Shown: positions 16,609 to 25,925, counted from the first letter of the stretch. The stretch is DNA of 64,000 bases from Gemmatimonas sp. (GCA_011390885.1 JAABRO010000009.1:29980-93979), one strand, 5' to 3'. Numbers and translations are program-made. The notes: generated by a model from the letters alone, not told the origin.

Positions 16609-19600
16609 TCACCACGCGAGGGAGTCGTTGGCGAACCAGGGAATCTCGAGGCGCTCGCCGCGCCAGAGCTGCAGCGCACCGACGCGCACGGTGGTGCCGA
16701 TCGACTGCCCGTCGATCATCACGCGCAGCGGCTCGTCGAGCGGAATGCGACTCTGGCTGACCCGCACCACGCGACCATCGATCGCGAGGCCGCAGCGCCC
16801 GTCACGAAAGAGCTGCAGGCGGAAGGTGTGCCATTCACCATGCGTGACCGCCGCCTCGGGACCCTTGAGCGGTTCACCGGACCCGCCAACGATGAGCACG
16901 CCGTGTCGCATGGCGTCGCCGCCCTCGGCACGCGGAAATCGAAAGCCGCAGCGCCGCGGTGCGGCGAAGGCCCTGTGCTCGACCATCTCGACGCCGTCGC
17001 GACGCCCCTCCCAACTGGCCAGCGCCTGTGCGGGGGCAACCGGGGTCAACACGACGATGAGCGTCTGCCACATCGGCGCGTCGACCGGGATGCGCGCCCG
17101 CAGTTCGAGGCCGATTCCCTCGCGCGGGTCGGTGGCCGTCCAGCTCACGACTCCGCTCGTCAGGTGTCCATCCCCATTGGGCAGCAGGTGGCCCGTCTCG
17201 ATCCGGGGCGGCGGTTCACCGAAATCCATCCATCGCGTCGTGTCGAGCGTTGCCCAGGACTCGGCGAGCACGAGCGTCTCGAACTGGCGCGGCACGATGC
17301 GCACGGTGGTGGTGTCGGCGCGCCAGCCGCCTGCGGACACGACGATGCGGGCTTCTCCGGGGCGCTGCGGCATCAGGCGCCCGCTCGGTGAAACCCGCGC
17401 GATCATCGTGTCGAGGGACTGCCATCGCAGGACGCCCGGTTTTCGGACCACGCCGCGCGCGTCCACGCCGACGGCGGTCAGCTGCATGAGGGCATCCATG
17501 GGTACGGCCTTACCTGGCGGCGAAATGTGTACCGCTGCGAGTTCAGTCTGTCTCCGCCGCGGGATGTCCCACGCCAGCAGGGCCGCATCCATGTCGATCC
17601 CGTGTCCGTTCCACAGCACCGGCACCTGGTGCTGTGGACGCTCCGTCTCGAAGGCGATCGTCGCATTCGCCCGTCCGTCCGCACCGATGGCCGTCCCCAG
17701 CGCGAAGCGTCCGTCCGGGGAGACGCTGTAGCCGTGCGCGCCACGATGCAGCACGCGCACGGCACCGGTGCTCACATTCAGCCGGGCGAGCACGCGATCG
17801 GCGCCGTCGAGCGCCTCACCTTCAACGATGAGCTCGTCGGTGTCAGACCAGGCGCGAGGCTGAGGCGCCTCTAAGGTGCCATTCGGCTCGAGACAGTGCG
17901 CAACCGCGCCATCCGCGGTAATCCAGCACACCTCGGCTGCTCGTTCCGAGGTGTAATGCCGTCTCATGAAGGCGACCCGCGTACCGTCCGCGCTCCAGAT
18001 TCCCAGCGCTTCCAGCTCCGGCGACTGCACGAGCGGCGTGACCACGCCGCTGGTTCGATCCAGGATACCGAGATCCTGCCGCGAGGTAAGCGTGTCCCAC
18101 CGGCTCGTCGCGATGACCGCGCGGCTGCCGTCCGGTGAGAAGCTCGGGGTGTTGTCGTCACCGACCGCCTCGGCGATGCGCCGCAACTCGCCGGTGCTGA
18201 GCACGAGCGCCTCGAGTTCCACACCAAGCCGCGCCCCGTGTCGCGTGCTGGCCACGATCAGCGTGTCGCCCAGGCGCGAGTACCAGGCGCTGAACGCCTG
18301 CAACAGGCGTCTGGTCGTGTCGGGGAGTCGCTCCTCCCGCACCTCGATGACATCCGCGCGTCGAAGCTCCTCGGACTCGAGCGCCACGCGCAGCAGCCGC
18401 AGTTCGTCGCCCACCCGCGCCGGCAGGTTGGCCACCGCATCCGGCGTGCGCTCCAGCGCGCCACTCCGTTGTCCCTGCACTGCAAGCATCACCGCGAGCA
18501 GTCCCACCACACCGATCGTGGCCGAACGCGCCGTGCTGGCCGCGCTGGTGCGCAGGCGCCACGGCAGGGCGCGCACCAGCGCCTGCCGCTCGGCGCGCTC
18601 GGTGTCCGCACCCAGCACGTCGGCGGCGAGGGCGAGCAGGGCGTTGCGGTCGCCCCCCGCGTGCGTGAGGCGCACCAGGCGCGCGAAGAGCAGCTGCACC
18701 TCGCGCGTGTCCCCCGCCTCGCGCCGATGGCGTGCCGCGCGCAGCAGCAGCGTGGGTGTTTCGACGCCGCTCCCCTCGAGCACCACCGCGGCCTGCCGAT
18801 GGGCACGCGCGAGGCGGGCTGGCGCGGCCAGTTCGCGCGCCAGCTCCGCGATCTCGTCGTGGGCGATCGTCCAGCGCCCGTCCCGGTGCGAAAGTTGTCC
18901 GCGCGACTCCAGCTCCAGGAGCGCGGCGGCTCCCTCGTCGCCGAGCACACGCTGCGCTTCCACCGCCGACAGGTCCGAGCCGAGCACGGCCAGCAGCAGC
19001 AGGGTAGCCTGGTGCGCCTCGCTCACGGCCAGGAGGCGCTGGCGAATGGCGCTGCCGCCGGCCAGCGTGCGCTCGAGCGCGTCCGGGTCGAGGCAGCTCC
19101 AGCGGCGATCGACGAGTGACAGCGCCCCTTGCTCGATCGCCAGCTGCAGCGATTCGAGCACGAGCAGCGGTGAGCCGTCGGTGGAGGCGGCGAGGCGAGC
19201 GGCGAACGACTCCACCCACGCGGCCACCGGCAGCTCACCGAGACTCTCGACCAACGCGCCGATCTGGTCTTCCGTGAGCGGCGCGAGGCTGAACTGCGAC
19301 ACACGTGCGCCGTCGGTCTCGAGCCGCTCGGGCTGACGGCTCGTCGTGACCAGCAGGACGTGCTGCTCGCCGAGGCTGGCGGCGACACTGCCGAGCATGC
19401 CGCGCGACCCAGCGTCGGCCCAGTGCAGGTCGTCGATCAGGATGGCGATGGGCGCGTCATCGGCGACGGTGGCGATGAGCTCCTGCAGGGCGAAGGTGCG
19501 CCGCCGGAGTGCGTCATCGCCGGTCGATCGGTCGGGCGGCGCGTTCAGGTGCGCGCTGACGCCGGGGGCAAGCGCGACGAGCGCGCTGGCCGCCTCGGGC

Positions 19601-20691
19601 GAGATGCCGGCCGCCCCGCGAAGCCGGGCGAGCGCCAGTGTGAGCTCGGCCGCGAGGGCGTAGGGGATCTCGCGATTGGCCTGGAGCGCACGCACGCTCA
19701 CCAGCCGCCCGCGTGCGGCACGCAGCCGGCGCGCGAAGCCCTGGAGCAGGCGCGTCTTGCCCATACCGGGGCGGGCCCAGATGTGCACATGGACGGCGGC
19801 ACCGCGCCGCGCGTTCTCCCACCCCTTGAGCAGGTTGGCGAATTCGCGATCGCGGCCGATCAGTTCAGCCACGAGGCCATCGGGCGCCAGCTCGCGCTCC
19901 CGCCCCGATTCGCTGCGCACCAGCCGGATGGTGCCCAGGGTGGCCTTGTCCGCCGTCAGCTCTTCGCGGGCCAGCCACTGTTCGAGCTGTTCGACCTCGA
20001 CGAGGGCCGAGATCCGGTCGTCCGCCGCGAGCAGCATCTCGAGCAGGAGTCGCCACGCGGCCTGCGCCGACGGCGTGAGGTCGCGGGCGCGTCGCGCGAC
20101 CTGGACGGCGTCACGGGGGCGTCCCGCCGTCAGCAGCTCGTGGGCGCGCGCGTCGGCGGCCCGTGTGTACAACGACCGCAGCCGGTTGCGCTCGAGGTCC
20201 GCCCACTGCTCGAACTCGGCACCGCCGGGCGCCGCGAAGCCCGGGAAGAAGTCCCCGGTATAGGCCGCCACGGCGTCGTCAGGTCGCGAGGCATCGAGCG
20301 CGGCGAGGAAGGCGTCACGGTCCGTGGCCACCCACGGCTCGAGGGTGAGCGTGTCACCCTTGGCGAGGAACGGATCGACGCCGAGCCGGCGCTTGATGTA
20401 CCAGACCGTCTGCCGGAGGGTGTGTCGCGCCGCATCGCGCTCGACGTCGGCCCACAGCAGATCGATGAGCTGGTCGCGCGACGCGGAGCGACCGGGCGAG
20501 CAGGCGAGGAAGGCCAGCAGGGCCAGCGGCTTGCCGACGGCCAGCGGTTGCGCCCCGAGTGCCGCCGGTCCGGAGAGGCGGGCGCTACCGAGCAGCGTGA
20601 GCTCGGCGGCGGGAGGCGGGGAGGCGGAGGCGGCCTCCTCCGCGGTGCTGCGAGGCGGGAGGGACTCTGGCACGAGGCGGGGGTCGGGCAT
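16609..20691 (-). CDS. membrane-spanning BTAD/AAA regulator with extracytoplasmic beta-propeller and lectin-like domain
   Basis: This 1360-residue protein begins with an OmpR-type winged helix (LTLLGSARLSGP to SRDQLIDLLWAD, HTLRQTVWYIKRRLG) and a bacterial transcriptional activation (BTAD) helical domain up to about residue 255, as in SARP regulators. An AAA/STAND ATPase follows: Walker A ARPGMGKTR (about 307-315) and Walker B AILIDDLHWAD (about 412-422). A single hydrophobic helix SATIGVVGLLAVMLAVQG at about 716-735 should cross the membrane. Outside, about 750-1100 form a TolB/PD40-type propeller (PSFSPDGSRAVIATS, GIWSADGTRVAFMRR, SVSPDGRFALG), and about 1160-1360 look like a LamG/concanavalin-type sandwich. 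It resembles a one-component receptor that senses outside and regulates inside. Target unknown. Confidence 0.8.
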   Translation of the reverse strand: MPDPRLVPESLPPRSTAEEAASASPPPAAELTLLGSARLSGPAALGAQPLAVGKPLALLAFLACSPGRSASRDQLIDLLWADVERDAARHTLRQTVWYIKRRLGVDPFLAKGDTLTLEPWVATDRDAFLAALDASRPDDAVAAYTGDFFPGFAAPGGAEFEQWADLERNRLRSLYTRAADARAHELLTAGRPRDAVQVARRARDLTPSAQAAWRLLLEMLLAADDRISALVEVEQLEQWLAREELTADKATLGTIRLVRSESGRERELAPDGLVAELIGRDREFANLLKGWENARRGAAVHVHIWARPGMGKTRLLQGFARRLRAARGRLVSVRALQANREIPYALAAELTLALARLRGAAGISPEAASALVALAPGVSAHLNAPPDRSTGDDALRRRTFALQELIATVADDAPIAILIDDLHWADAGSRGMLGSVAASLGEQHVLLVTTSRQPERLETDGARVSQFSLAPLTEDQIGALVESLGELPVAAWVESFAARLAASTDGSPLLVLESLQLAIEQGALSLVDRRWSCLDPDALERTLAGGSAIRQRLLAVSEAHQATLLLLAVLGSDLSAVEAQRVLGDEGAAALLELESRGQLSHRDGRWTIAHDEIAELARELAAPARLARAHRQAAVVLEGSGVETPTLLLRAARHRREAGDTREVQLLFARLVRLTHAGGDRNALLALAADVLGADTERAERQALVRALPWRLRTSAASTARSATIGVVGLLAVMLAVQGQRSGALERTPDAVANLPARVGDELRLLRVALESEELRRADVIEVREERLPDTTRRLLQAFSAWYSRLGDTLIVASTRHGARLGVELEALVLSTGELRRIAEAVGDDNTPSFSPDGSRAVIATSRWDTLTSRQDLGILDRTSGVVTPLVQSPELEALGIWSADGTRVAFMRRHYTSERAAEVCWITADGAVAHCLEPNGTLEAPQPRAWSDTDELIVEGEALDGADRVLARLNVSTGAVRVLHRGAHGYSVSPDGRFALGTAIGADGRANATIAFETERPQHQVPVLWNGHGIDMDAALLAWDIPRRRQTELAAVHISPPGKAVPMDALMQLTAVGVDARGVVRKPGVLRWQSLDTMIARVSPSGRLMPQRPGEARIVVSAGGWRADTTTVRIVPRQFETLVLAESWATLDTTRWMDFGEPPPRIETGHLLPNGDGHLTSGVVSWTATDPREGIGLELRARIPVDAPMWQTLIVVLTPVAPAQALASWEGRRDGVEMVEHRAFAAPRRCGFRFPRAEGGDAMRHGVLIVGGSGEPLKGPEAAVTHGEWHTFRLQLFRDGRCGLAIDGRVVRVSQSRIPLDEPLRVMIDGQSIGTTVRVGALQLWRGERLEIPWFANDSLAW

Positions 20692-20730
20692 GGTCCAGCC
20701 AGGACCGGATTCGGCGCCCGTCAGCTTCGG

Positions 20731-20800
20731 CGGGGCACCGTCAGAACAGTATGCACACCCCCCGTCATCAGGCCGTCAAATGGTGCCCCGACCTTCTGAC
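20731..20800. repeat. interleaved inverted repeats upstream of the BTAD regulator
   Basis: Bases 20731-20739 and 20782-20790 are perfect 9-bp inverted copies, and the adjacent 20740-20746 and 20794-20800 are perfect 7-bp inverted copies. The two pairs are nested in crossed order, so a simple hairpin cannot use both. They lie 40-110 bp upstream of the regulator start and just after fadD; operator sites, a terminator or a pseudoknot are all possible. Confidence 0.5.
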
Positions 20801-20830
20801 TCCGACCCGTTCCCATTACCGGACAACGAC

Positions 20831-22714
20831 TTACTCCGCATACAGCTGCTCGATCAAGTCCGCGTAGCTCTTCTCCACCACGCGCCGCTTCACGCTCAGC
20901 TTCGGTGTCAGCTCCCCCCGCTCGATGCTGAAGTCGTGCTCGAGCAGCCCGATCTTCTTGGGCGTTTCGTAGCTGCCCAGCCCCGTCAGCTCGCGCTTGA
21001 CCTCCTTCTCCATCTTCGCCTGGATGGTCGGCATCTTGAGCAGCTCGGCCCGGCTCGTCCACACGATGTTCTGCTCGGCCGCCCACTTCTCCAGCTGGTC
21101 CCAGTTCGGCACGATGAGCACGATCGGGAACTTCCGCTTGTCGCCGAGCATGACCGCCTGGCTCACGTACTTGTTCGTCTTCAGGCGGTTCTCGATCGGC
21201 TGCGGGGCCAGGTTCTTCCCACCGGCCGTCACGATGATGTCCTTCTTGCGGTCGGTGATCTTGAGGAAGTCGTCCTCCAGCTCACCGATGTCCCCCGTGT
21301 GGAACCACCCCTCGCGATCGATCGCCTCGGCGGTGGCTTCGGGGTTCCGGTAATAGCCCTTCATCACGTGCGGCCCGCGCGTGAGGATCTCGCCGTCGCT
21401 GGCGATTCGCACCTCCACGCCGACGAGCGGCTTGCCGACCGTGCCGATGCGGAAGTTGGCCACCGTGTTGGCCGAGATCACCGGCGACGTCTCCGTGAGG
21501 CCGTACCCCTCGAGGATCGTGAGGCCGGCGGAGTAGAAGAACTTGTTGATCTGCGGCGAAAGCGGCGCGCCACCGGAGATGAAGAAGCGCATGCGGCCAC
21601 CGGTGCGCTCCTTGAGCTTCGAGAACACCAGCTTCTGCGCCAGCGCGTATTGCAGCGCGATCAGCCCCGACGGTTCGCGGCCGGCCAGCTTCTCGTCCGC
21701 CCAGCGCTCGCCCACGGCACGCGCCCAGAAGAAGATGCGCGCCTTGAGCCCGCCCGAGGCGACGGCGTTCTCGAGCACGCGCGCGTAGATCTTCTCGTAC
21801 AGCCGCGGCACCGACATCATGAGCGTCGGGCTCACCTCCTGCATGTTGATCGGCACCGTGTCGATCGACTCGGCGTACGCGATCGTCACCCCGTTCGAGA
21901 ACAGGTAGTACGCGCCCATGCGCTCGAAGATGTGACTGAGCGGCAGGAAGCTCAGCGCCACGTCGCCGCCCGCGAGCGGAATGCTCTGCTGCGTGGCGAT
22001 GCAGTTCGAGTACACGTTGTCGTGCGTGAGCATGACCCCCTTGGGGTTGCCCGTCGTGCCCGAGGTGTAGATGAGCGTGAGCAGATGGTCGGGCTGCACG
22101 GCCAGCGCCTCCGCCTTGAAGCGGGCTGCCGCTTCCGGGCTGTCCTGCTTCGCCCCGATGGCCTCGAGGTCGCTGAGCGTCATGTCGCAGCCGTCGCCCT
22201 TCGTGGCGTCGAAGCCGATCACCCACTGCACGCCCGGCAACTCGCTGCGAATGCCCGCGATCTTCTGCGCCTGGGCGGCGGTGGACACGAACAGCGCCTT
22301 CGCGCCCGAATCGTTCAGGATGAACGGCACCTGCTCGGCCGGCAGCGTGGGGTATACCGGCACGTCCACCACCCCGGAGCAGATGCAGGCGTAGTCGGCC
22401 AGCGCCCACTCCGGTCGGTTCTCGGACAGGATGCCCACGCGGTCGCCGGTGGTGATGCCGAGCTGCTGCAATCCGAGCGCAATGCGACGGACGCGCTCGA
22501 GCGCGGTGCGGTGCGAGATCGGACGCCACGCGCCGCCCACCTTGTGCATGAACGCATTCGGCAGGTCGCGCGTCTCGATCGCCTTGAAGAAGAGCGCGTT
22601 CACCGTTCCCGGCGGCTCCTCGCGCGGCCCGCCGCTGGCGTACGTGTTGGGAGCGGGGATCGACGAAAGCGTGTTCGCGAGTGACGCGTAGGGACTGCCG
22701 ACGGGAGCGGTCAT
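20831..22714 (-). CDS. fadD: long-chain acyl-CoA synthetase (AMP-forming)
   Basis: The 627-residue enzyme has the adenylate-forming signature YTSGTTGNPKGVMLTH, then FLPLSHIFERMG, GYGLTETSP, and TGDIGELEDDFLKITDRKKDIIVTAGGKN, all typical of long-chain fatty acid CoA ligases of the FadD15/LACS type. It activates fatty acids to acyl-CoA at the inner membrane. A strong GGAGGAGG lies seven bases before the ATG at 22714, fixing the start. It precedes the BTAD regulator on the same strand with 139 bp between. Confidence 0.93.
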   Translation of the reverse strand: MTAPVGSPYASLANTLSSIPAPNTYASGGPREEPPGTVNALFFKAIETRDLPNAFMHKVGGAWRPISHRTALERVRRIALGLQQLGITTGDRVGILSENRPEWALADYACICSGVVDVPVYPTLPAEQVPFILNDSGAKALFVSTAAQAQKIAGIRSELPGVQWVIGFDATKGDGCDMTLSDLEAIGAKQDSPEAAARFKAEALAVQPDHLLTLIYTSGTTGNPKGVMLTHDNVYSNCIATQQSIPLAGGDVALSFLPLSHIFERMGAYYLFSNGVTIAYAESIDTVPINMQEVSPTLMMSVPRLYEKIYARVLENAVASGGLKARIFFWARAVGERWADEKLAGREPSGLIALQYALAQKLVFSKLKERTGGRMRFFISGGAPLSPQINKFFYSAGLTILEGYGLTETSPVISANTVANFRIGTVGKPLVGVEVRIASDGEILTRGPHVMKGYYRNPEATAEAIDREGWFHTGDIGELEDDFLKITDRKKDIIVTAGGKNLAPQPIENRLKTNKYVSQAVMLGDKRKFPIVLIVPNWDQLEKWAAEQNIVWTSRAELLKMPTIQAKMEKEVKRELTGLGSYETPKKIGLLEHDFSIERGELTPKLSVKRRVVEKSYADLIEQLYAE

Positions 22715-22877
22715 CGCCTCCTCCGGGACGGAGTGGGAAGGCACATGCGGGATCGGCGTGCGACGGGGCGGGGGAACTCGGGCCACACGGGCACGCCTGC
22801 TGCGGGAATACTGGCCTGCGGTCGAGCTTGGCGCGAGGGCCACCTCGCGTCACGCACACGGCCCACGGGCCGTGCGA

Positions 22878-23744
22878 TCAGCGGCCGCCGGCGCCGCGGG
22901 TGGAGGCGGCCGACACCGGGACGAGAATGCGGACGGGTGCCCCGCCCACCGGCCGGCCGCGCCGCCACACCGCGGCCTCCACCTCGACCGTGTCGCGCGC
23001 CACGCCGGCCGCCGGAAACTGCGTGGGACGCACGCGCACGCGACGCGAGGCCAGTCCGTTGCCGCTCGAGGTGTCCACCTGACTCGCGCGGCCGCGGTCA
23101 TCCACGAGGAACACCGCTGCCGTCGTGTCGTTCCGCACGTTGGCCGGCGACACCACGGCGAAGCGCACGAGCCAGTCGGCGCTGTTCGCGAGGGCGTCCG
23201 TGGTCGAGTCCTTGTATTGCAGGCGCACTTCCACGGCCACGCTGTTCGAATCGGCCGACCCGATCGCCGCATCGGGCAGGAACGCCACGAGCGACGCCGA
23301 GTCGGTGCGGAACGCGGTGTCGGGCGCGTTGGTGATGCGCACTTGCGCCTGGATCTGCAGGGCGTTCGCGAAGCGGACCGCCACGTTGACCGGATTCGCC
23401 GTCGGTCGCCGCAGGGCGAGCAGGTGCCCCGTCACCGAGTCCACGAGCAGCGCGTCATCGCGCGACAGGAAGCGCACCGGTGCCTCCTCGATCACGTCGC
23501 CGGACACGTTGCGCAGGATCGCGCGCACAGGCTGCGCCACGCCGAGCGTGTCGCGCAACGAGTCGCCGACCGCCACGGCCGGGAACGCCAGTCGCGCCAG
23601 TTCGATCGACGCGGGCACGGCCGGATCGGAACCGAGGTCGGCACACGCGGCCGCGACACCTGCGGCTGCAGCCAGCAGCGCTCCGATCGTGACACGGGCA
23701 GCCGTGCGCAGGGCGCGCCCACGCCTCGAGATCGGCTCCCTCAT
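22878..23744 (-). CDS. putative lipoprotein in the ParA operon
   Basis: The 288-residue product has an Arg-rich N-terminus, a hydrophobic stretch VTIGALLAAAAGVAAAC and a lipobox cysteine at residue 34, so it is probably a lipoprotein. The mature part has an Ig-like or invasin-like beta-rich repeat character (VAVGDSLRDTLGVAQPVRAILRNVSGDV, VEVRLQYKDSTTDAL, VSAAST). Its ATG overlaps the ParA stop (ATGA). No function recognised; repeated phrases such as LRDTLG and RDTVEVEA suggest a Big-type surface domain. Confidence 0.7.
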   Translation of the reverse strand: MREPISRRGRALRTAARVTIGALLAAAAGVAAACADLGSDPAVPASIELARLAFPAVAVGDSLRDTLGVAQPVRAILRNVSGDVIEEAPVRFLSRDDALLVDSVTGHLLALRRPTANPVNVAVRFANALQIQAQVRITNAPDTAFRTDSASLVAFLPDAAIGSADSNSVAVEVRLQYKDSTTDALANSADWLVRFAVVSPANVRNDTTAAVFLVDDRGRASQVDTSSGNGLASRRVRVRPTQFPAAGVARDTVEVEAAVWRRGRPVGGAPVRILVPVSAASTRGAGGR

Positions 23745-24511
23745 CCGCCGAGCCGTTCGGCGAGCACCGTGGCGAGGTTCACGTACGCCTGCGCGGCCGC
23801 GTCGGCGGGCGTGCGCAGCACCACCGGCTGGCCGGCCGCGAACGCGTCGGCGGTGGCCGGCGTGCGCGGAATGCGCGTGTCGAACACGAGGTGCGCCGGC
23901 AGGTGCTCGCGCACGTAGTGCACGACCCGTTCGGTGGCCGGACTGCCGGCCTCGAACATGGTGAGCAGCAGCCCCTCGAGCACCAGTTCGTCGTTCTCCG
24001 ACACCACGTCCTGGATCGCGCGCAGGATCTGCGGCGTGGTCTGCAGCGCGAGCGGCTCGCACTGCAGCGGCACCACCACGTGCTGGCTCGACGCCAGCAC
24101 GCGCCGCGTGATCGCGCCGAGTCCGGGGGGCGTGTCCACGACCACCACGTGACAGCGCTCGCGTGCGGTGTCCAGCAGGTCGTCGAGCACGCGCGACCCG
24201 CCCACGCGGGTCTGGAAGTCGGTGTGGTCGGCGAGGTCGCTCACCGAGCCCGCCAGGATCACGCGCAGCCACGGCAGCGCGGTGGGAAGGATGACCTCGC
24301 GCAGCGCGGCGTCGCCACGCAGGTAGTCGTCGAACCCCACGGTGGGGTGTCCGCGGCGCAGTCCGACGCCGTAGCGCACCGCGCCCTGCGGGTCGGTGTC
24401 CACGAGCAGCGTCTTCAGGCCGCGGCGCGCGAACGCCGCCGCAAGATTCACCGCCGTGGTTGTCTTGCCGACCCCACCCTTCTGACTGACGACCGAGAGG
24501 ACGCGCCCCAC
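23741..24511 (-). CDS. ParA/Soj-family ATPase
   Basis: From the GTG at 24511 (one base after the TPR stop) the protein is 256 residues and begins VGRVLSVVSQKGGVGKTT, with the deviant Walker A at residues 11-18, the LLVDTDPQG switch and VVVVDTPPGLGA Walker B. ParA ATPases position DNA, protein clusters or cell machinery by nucleotide-driven gradients. No ParB or centromere site is adjacent; instead a TPR protein lies upstream and a lipoprotein downstream, overlapping. An upstream in-frame start would add an Arg/Thr-rich stretch that is only the TPR gene read in another frame. Confidence 0.88.
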   Translation of the reverse strand: MGRVLSVVSQKGGVGKTTTAVNLAAAFARRGLKTLLVDTDPQGAVRYGVGLRRGHPTVGFDDYLRGDAALREVILPTALPWLRVILAGSVSDLADHTDFQTRVGGSRVLDDLLDTARERCHVVVVDTPPGLGAITRRVLASSQHVVVPLQCEPLALQTTPQILRAIQDVVSENDELVLEGLLLTMFEAGSPATERVVHYVREHLPAHLVFDTRIPRTPATADAFAAGQPVVLRTPADAAAQAYVNLATVLAERLGG

Positions 24512-24512
24512 G

Positions 24513-25064
24513 CTACCGTCCGGGGCCCGGCTCCGCCGGCCCCGTGTTGCGATCGGTGAACGACGGATCGTCGTCCGGGTGCGCGTGCGTGTCCGCCCAC
24601 GCGTCACGCGCGTGCGGCGCGAGGTCGTCCGGCCCCGGTGCCTCGCCGCTCAGCGCGGCCAGTGTGCGCTCCGCGTGCGCCACGAACGGCGCCGATTCGG
24701 CATCGCGCTTGGTGGTGCGCAGGAACGCCTCGAGGTGCGCGGCGCACCCGGCCGTCTCGGCACGCTTGAGCAGCAGGAAGGCGAGCCCGTAGTGCGCACC
24801 CGCCAGCGACGGCTCGATCTCGAGTGCTCGTCGGTAGTGCCGGATGGCCTCTTCGGGCTGCGCCGTCTTGCTGAACGCGATGGCGATGTTCTGCAGCACG
24901 CGCGGATCGTCCGGACGCTCGCGCAGCGCGAGGCGATACGAGGTGAGCGCGTTCGAATAATCGCCGCGCGCCTCGAGCTCGATCGCTTCGGCGAGATAGT
25001 TGGGGGCGCGGGAGGAACCGTCGCGCCCGGGAGTGCCGCCGGTGAGGCGGTGCCACCAGGACAT
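24513..25064 (-). CDS. TPR-repeat protein
   Basis: The 183-residue protein contains about three tetratricopeptide repeats between residues 20 and 125 (AIELEARGDYSNALTSYRLALRERPDD, AIAFSKTAQPEEAIRHYRRALEIEP, GLAFLLLKRAETAGCAAHLEAFL), followed by an acidic, proline-rich tail. TPRs mediate protein contacts. It is the first gene of a three-gene operon with ParA and a lipoprotein, so it could be the adaptor that the ATPase positions; that is inference. Confidence 0.85.
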   Translation of the reverse strand: MSWWHRLTGGTPGRDGSSRAPNYLAEAIELEARGDYSNALTSYRLALRERPDDPRVLQNIAIAFSKTAQPEEAIRHYRRALEIEPSLAGAHYGLAFLLLKRAETAGCAAHLEAFLRTTKRDAESAPFVAHAERTLAALSGEAPGPDDLAPHARDAWADTHAHPDDDPSFTDRNTGPAEPGPGR

Positions 25065-25167
25065 GCGATCGCGCGGGGTTCGGAGAGAAACGAAGGAGAG
25101 CTCGACGCAGGACGCCGACGCGGACCGCTCAAGCTACCCAGCCGTTCCCGCGGCTACAAGGCAACCG

Positions 25168-25190
25168 CCGCGGCCGCGGCGCGGCCGCGG
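25168..25190. repeat. GC-rich palindrome in a divergent promoter region
   Basis: Ten-base arms at 25168-25177 and 25181-25190 are perfect inverted copies separated by ggc. The element lies in the 235-bp divergent spacer between the TPR gene and the phosphoribosyltransferase gene. It could be an operator or chance in a G+C-rich spacer. Confidence 0.4.
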
Positions 25191-25299
25191 TGCGCCGCGT
25201 CACACGGCGCGCGACTGGCCGCGGTCCGGCAGGGTGAGTACACTCTCCCGGAGCGGGCGCGCCGTCGCGCCTCGTCGTCCCCGCACCTCGGAGCCGTAC

Positions 25300-25827
25300 A
25301 TGTCGCAGGCCACCTACCGTCCCGACCCCTCGCGCGGGGTGCTCATCGTGGACTGGCCGCTCTTCGGTGAGCTGTCGCGCGCGCTCGCGCTCAAGGTCGC
25401 CCGGGCCTACGAGCCCGATCTGGTGGTGGGCGTGGCCACCGCCGGTGTCGTGCCCGGCGCCGCCATTGCCGCGATCCTCGACCGCCCCTTCTACTCGATT
25501 CTCGTGAGCCGGCGCTTCAGCGCCGAGCGCATCCGCGACACGCCGGCCGTGTTCGGGGCGGCGCCGCCCGAGGTGCGCGGCAAGCGCGCGCTCATCGTGG
25601 ACGAGACCTGCGGCTCGGGCGACACGCTCCGGCTCGCCGTGGGCGCGCTCGTGAATGCGGGCGCCCGGGAAGTGCGCACCGCCGTGAGCTTCAAGACGGG
25701 CAGCTATGAGCCCGACTTTCACGGGCTCGCCACCGAGGCCGCCATCGTGCTGCCCTGGGACCGCGAGGTGCTCGCCGGTCACGACCTGGTGCCCAACCCC
25801 AAGTACGCGGGACTGCTCCCGGACTGA
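25300..25827 (+). CDS. type I phosphoribosyltransferase
   Basis: The 175-residue product has the PRTase fold marks: GVATAGVVPGAAIAAIL, and the PRPP-binding segment ALIVDETCGSGDTLRLA in which VDETCGSGDT replaces the usual DD(V/I)xTxGxT. It probably acts on a purine or pyrimidine base, or on a regulatory partner; the substrate cannot be told. Upstream, acacactc-like -10 sequence and a divergent TPR gene are present. The family usually begins close to residue 1 here, supporting ATG 25300. Confidence 0.85.
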   Translation: MSQATYRPDPSRGVLIVDWPLFGELSRALALKVARAYEPDLVVGVATAGVVPGAAIAAILDRPFYSILVSRRFSAERIRDTPAVFGAAPPEVRGKRALIVDETCGSGDTLRLAVGALVNAGAREVRTAVSFKTGSYEPDFHGLATEAAIVLPWDREVLAGHDLVPNPKYAGLLPD

Positions 25828-25841
25828 CGGCGGCGGCCCTC

Positions 25842-25894
25842 GGCGTCTCCGCAACGGCGTCTCCGCAACGGCGTCTCCGCAACGGCGTCTCCGC
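25842..25894. repeat. 14-bp tandem repeat, about 3.7 copies
   Basis: The unit ggcgtctccgcaac is repeated perfectly at 25842, 25856 and 25870, followed by a partial fourth copy from 25884. It sits just after the phosphoribosyltransferase stop, between it and the convergent V4R gene. A length-variable intergenic repeat is the simplest reading. Confidence 0.8.
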
Positions 25895-25925
25895 CATCGC
25901 GCCGCCGCGTCCTCCCGCGGGGGGC

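Noticed and set aside
23741..24511. Chromosome partition locus
   Set aside because: ParA is present but no ParB gene or parS-like palindrome is seen near it.
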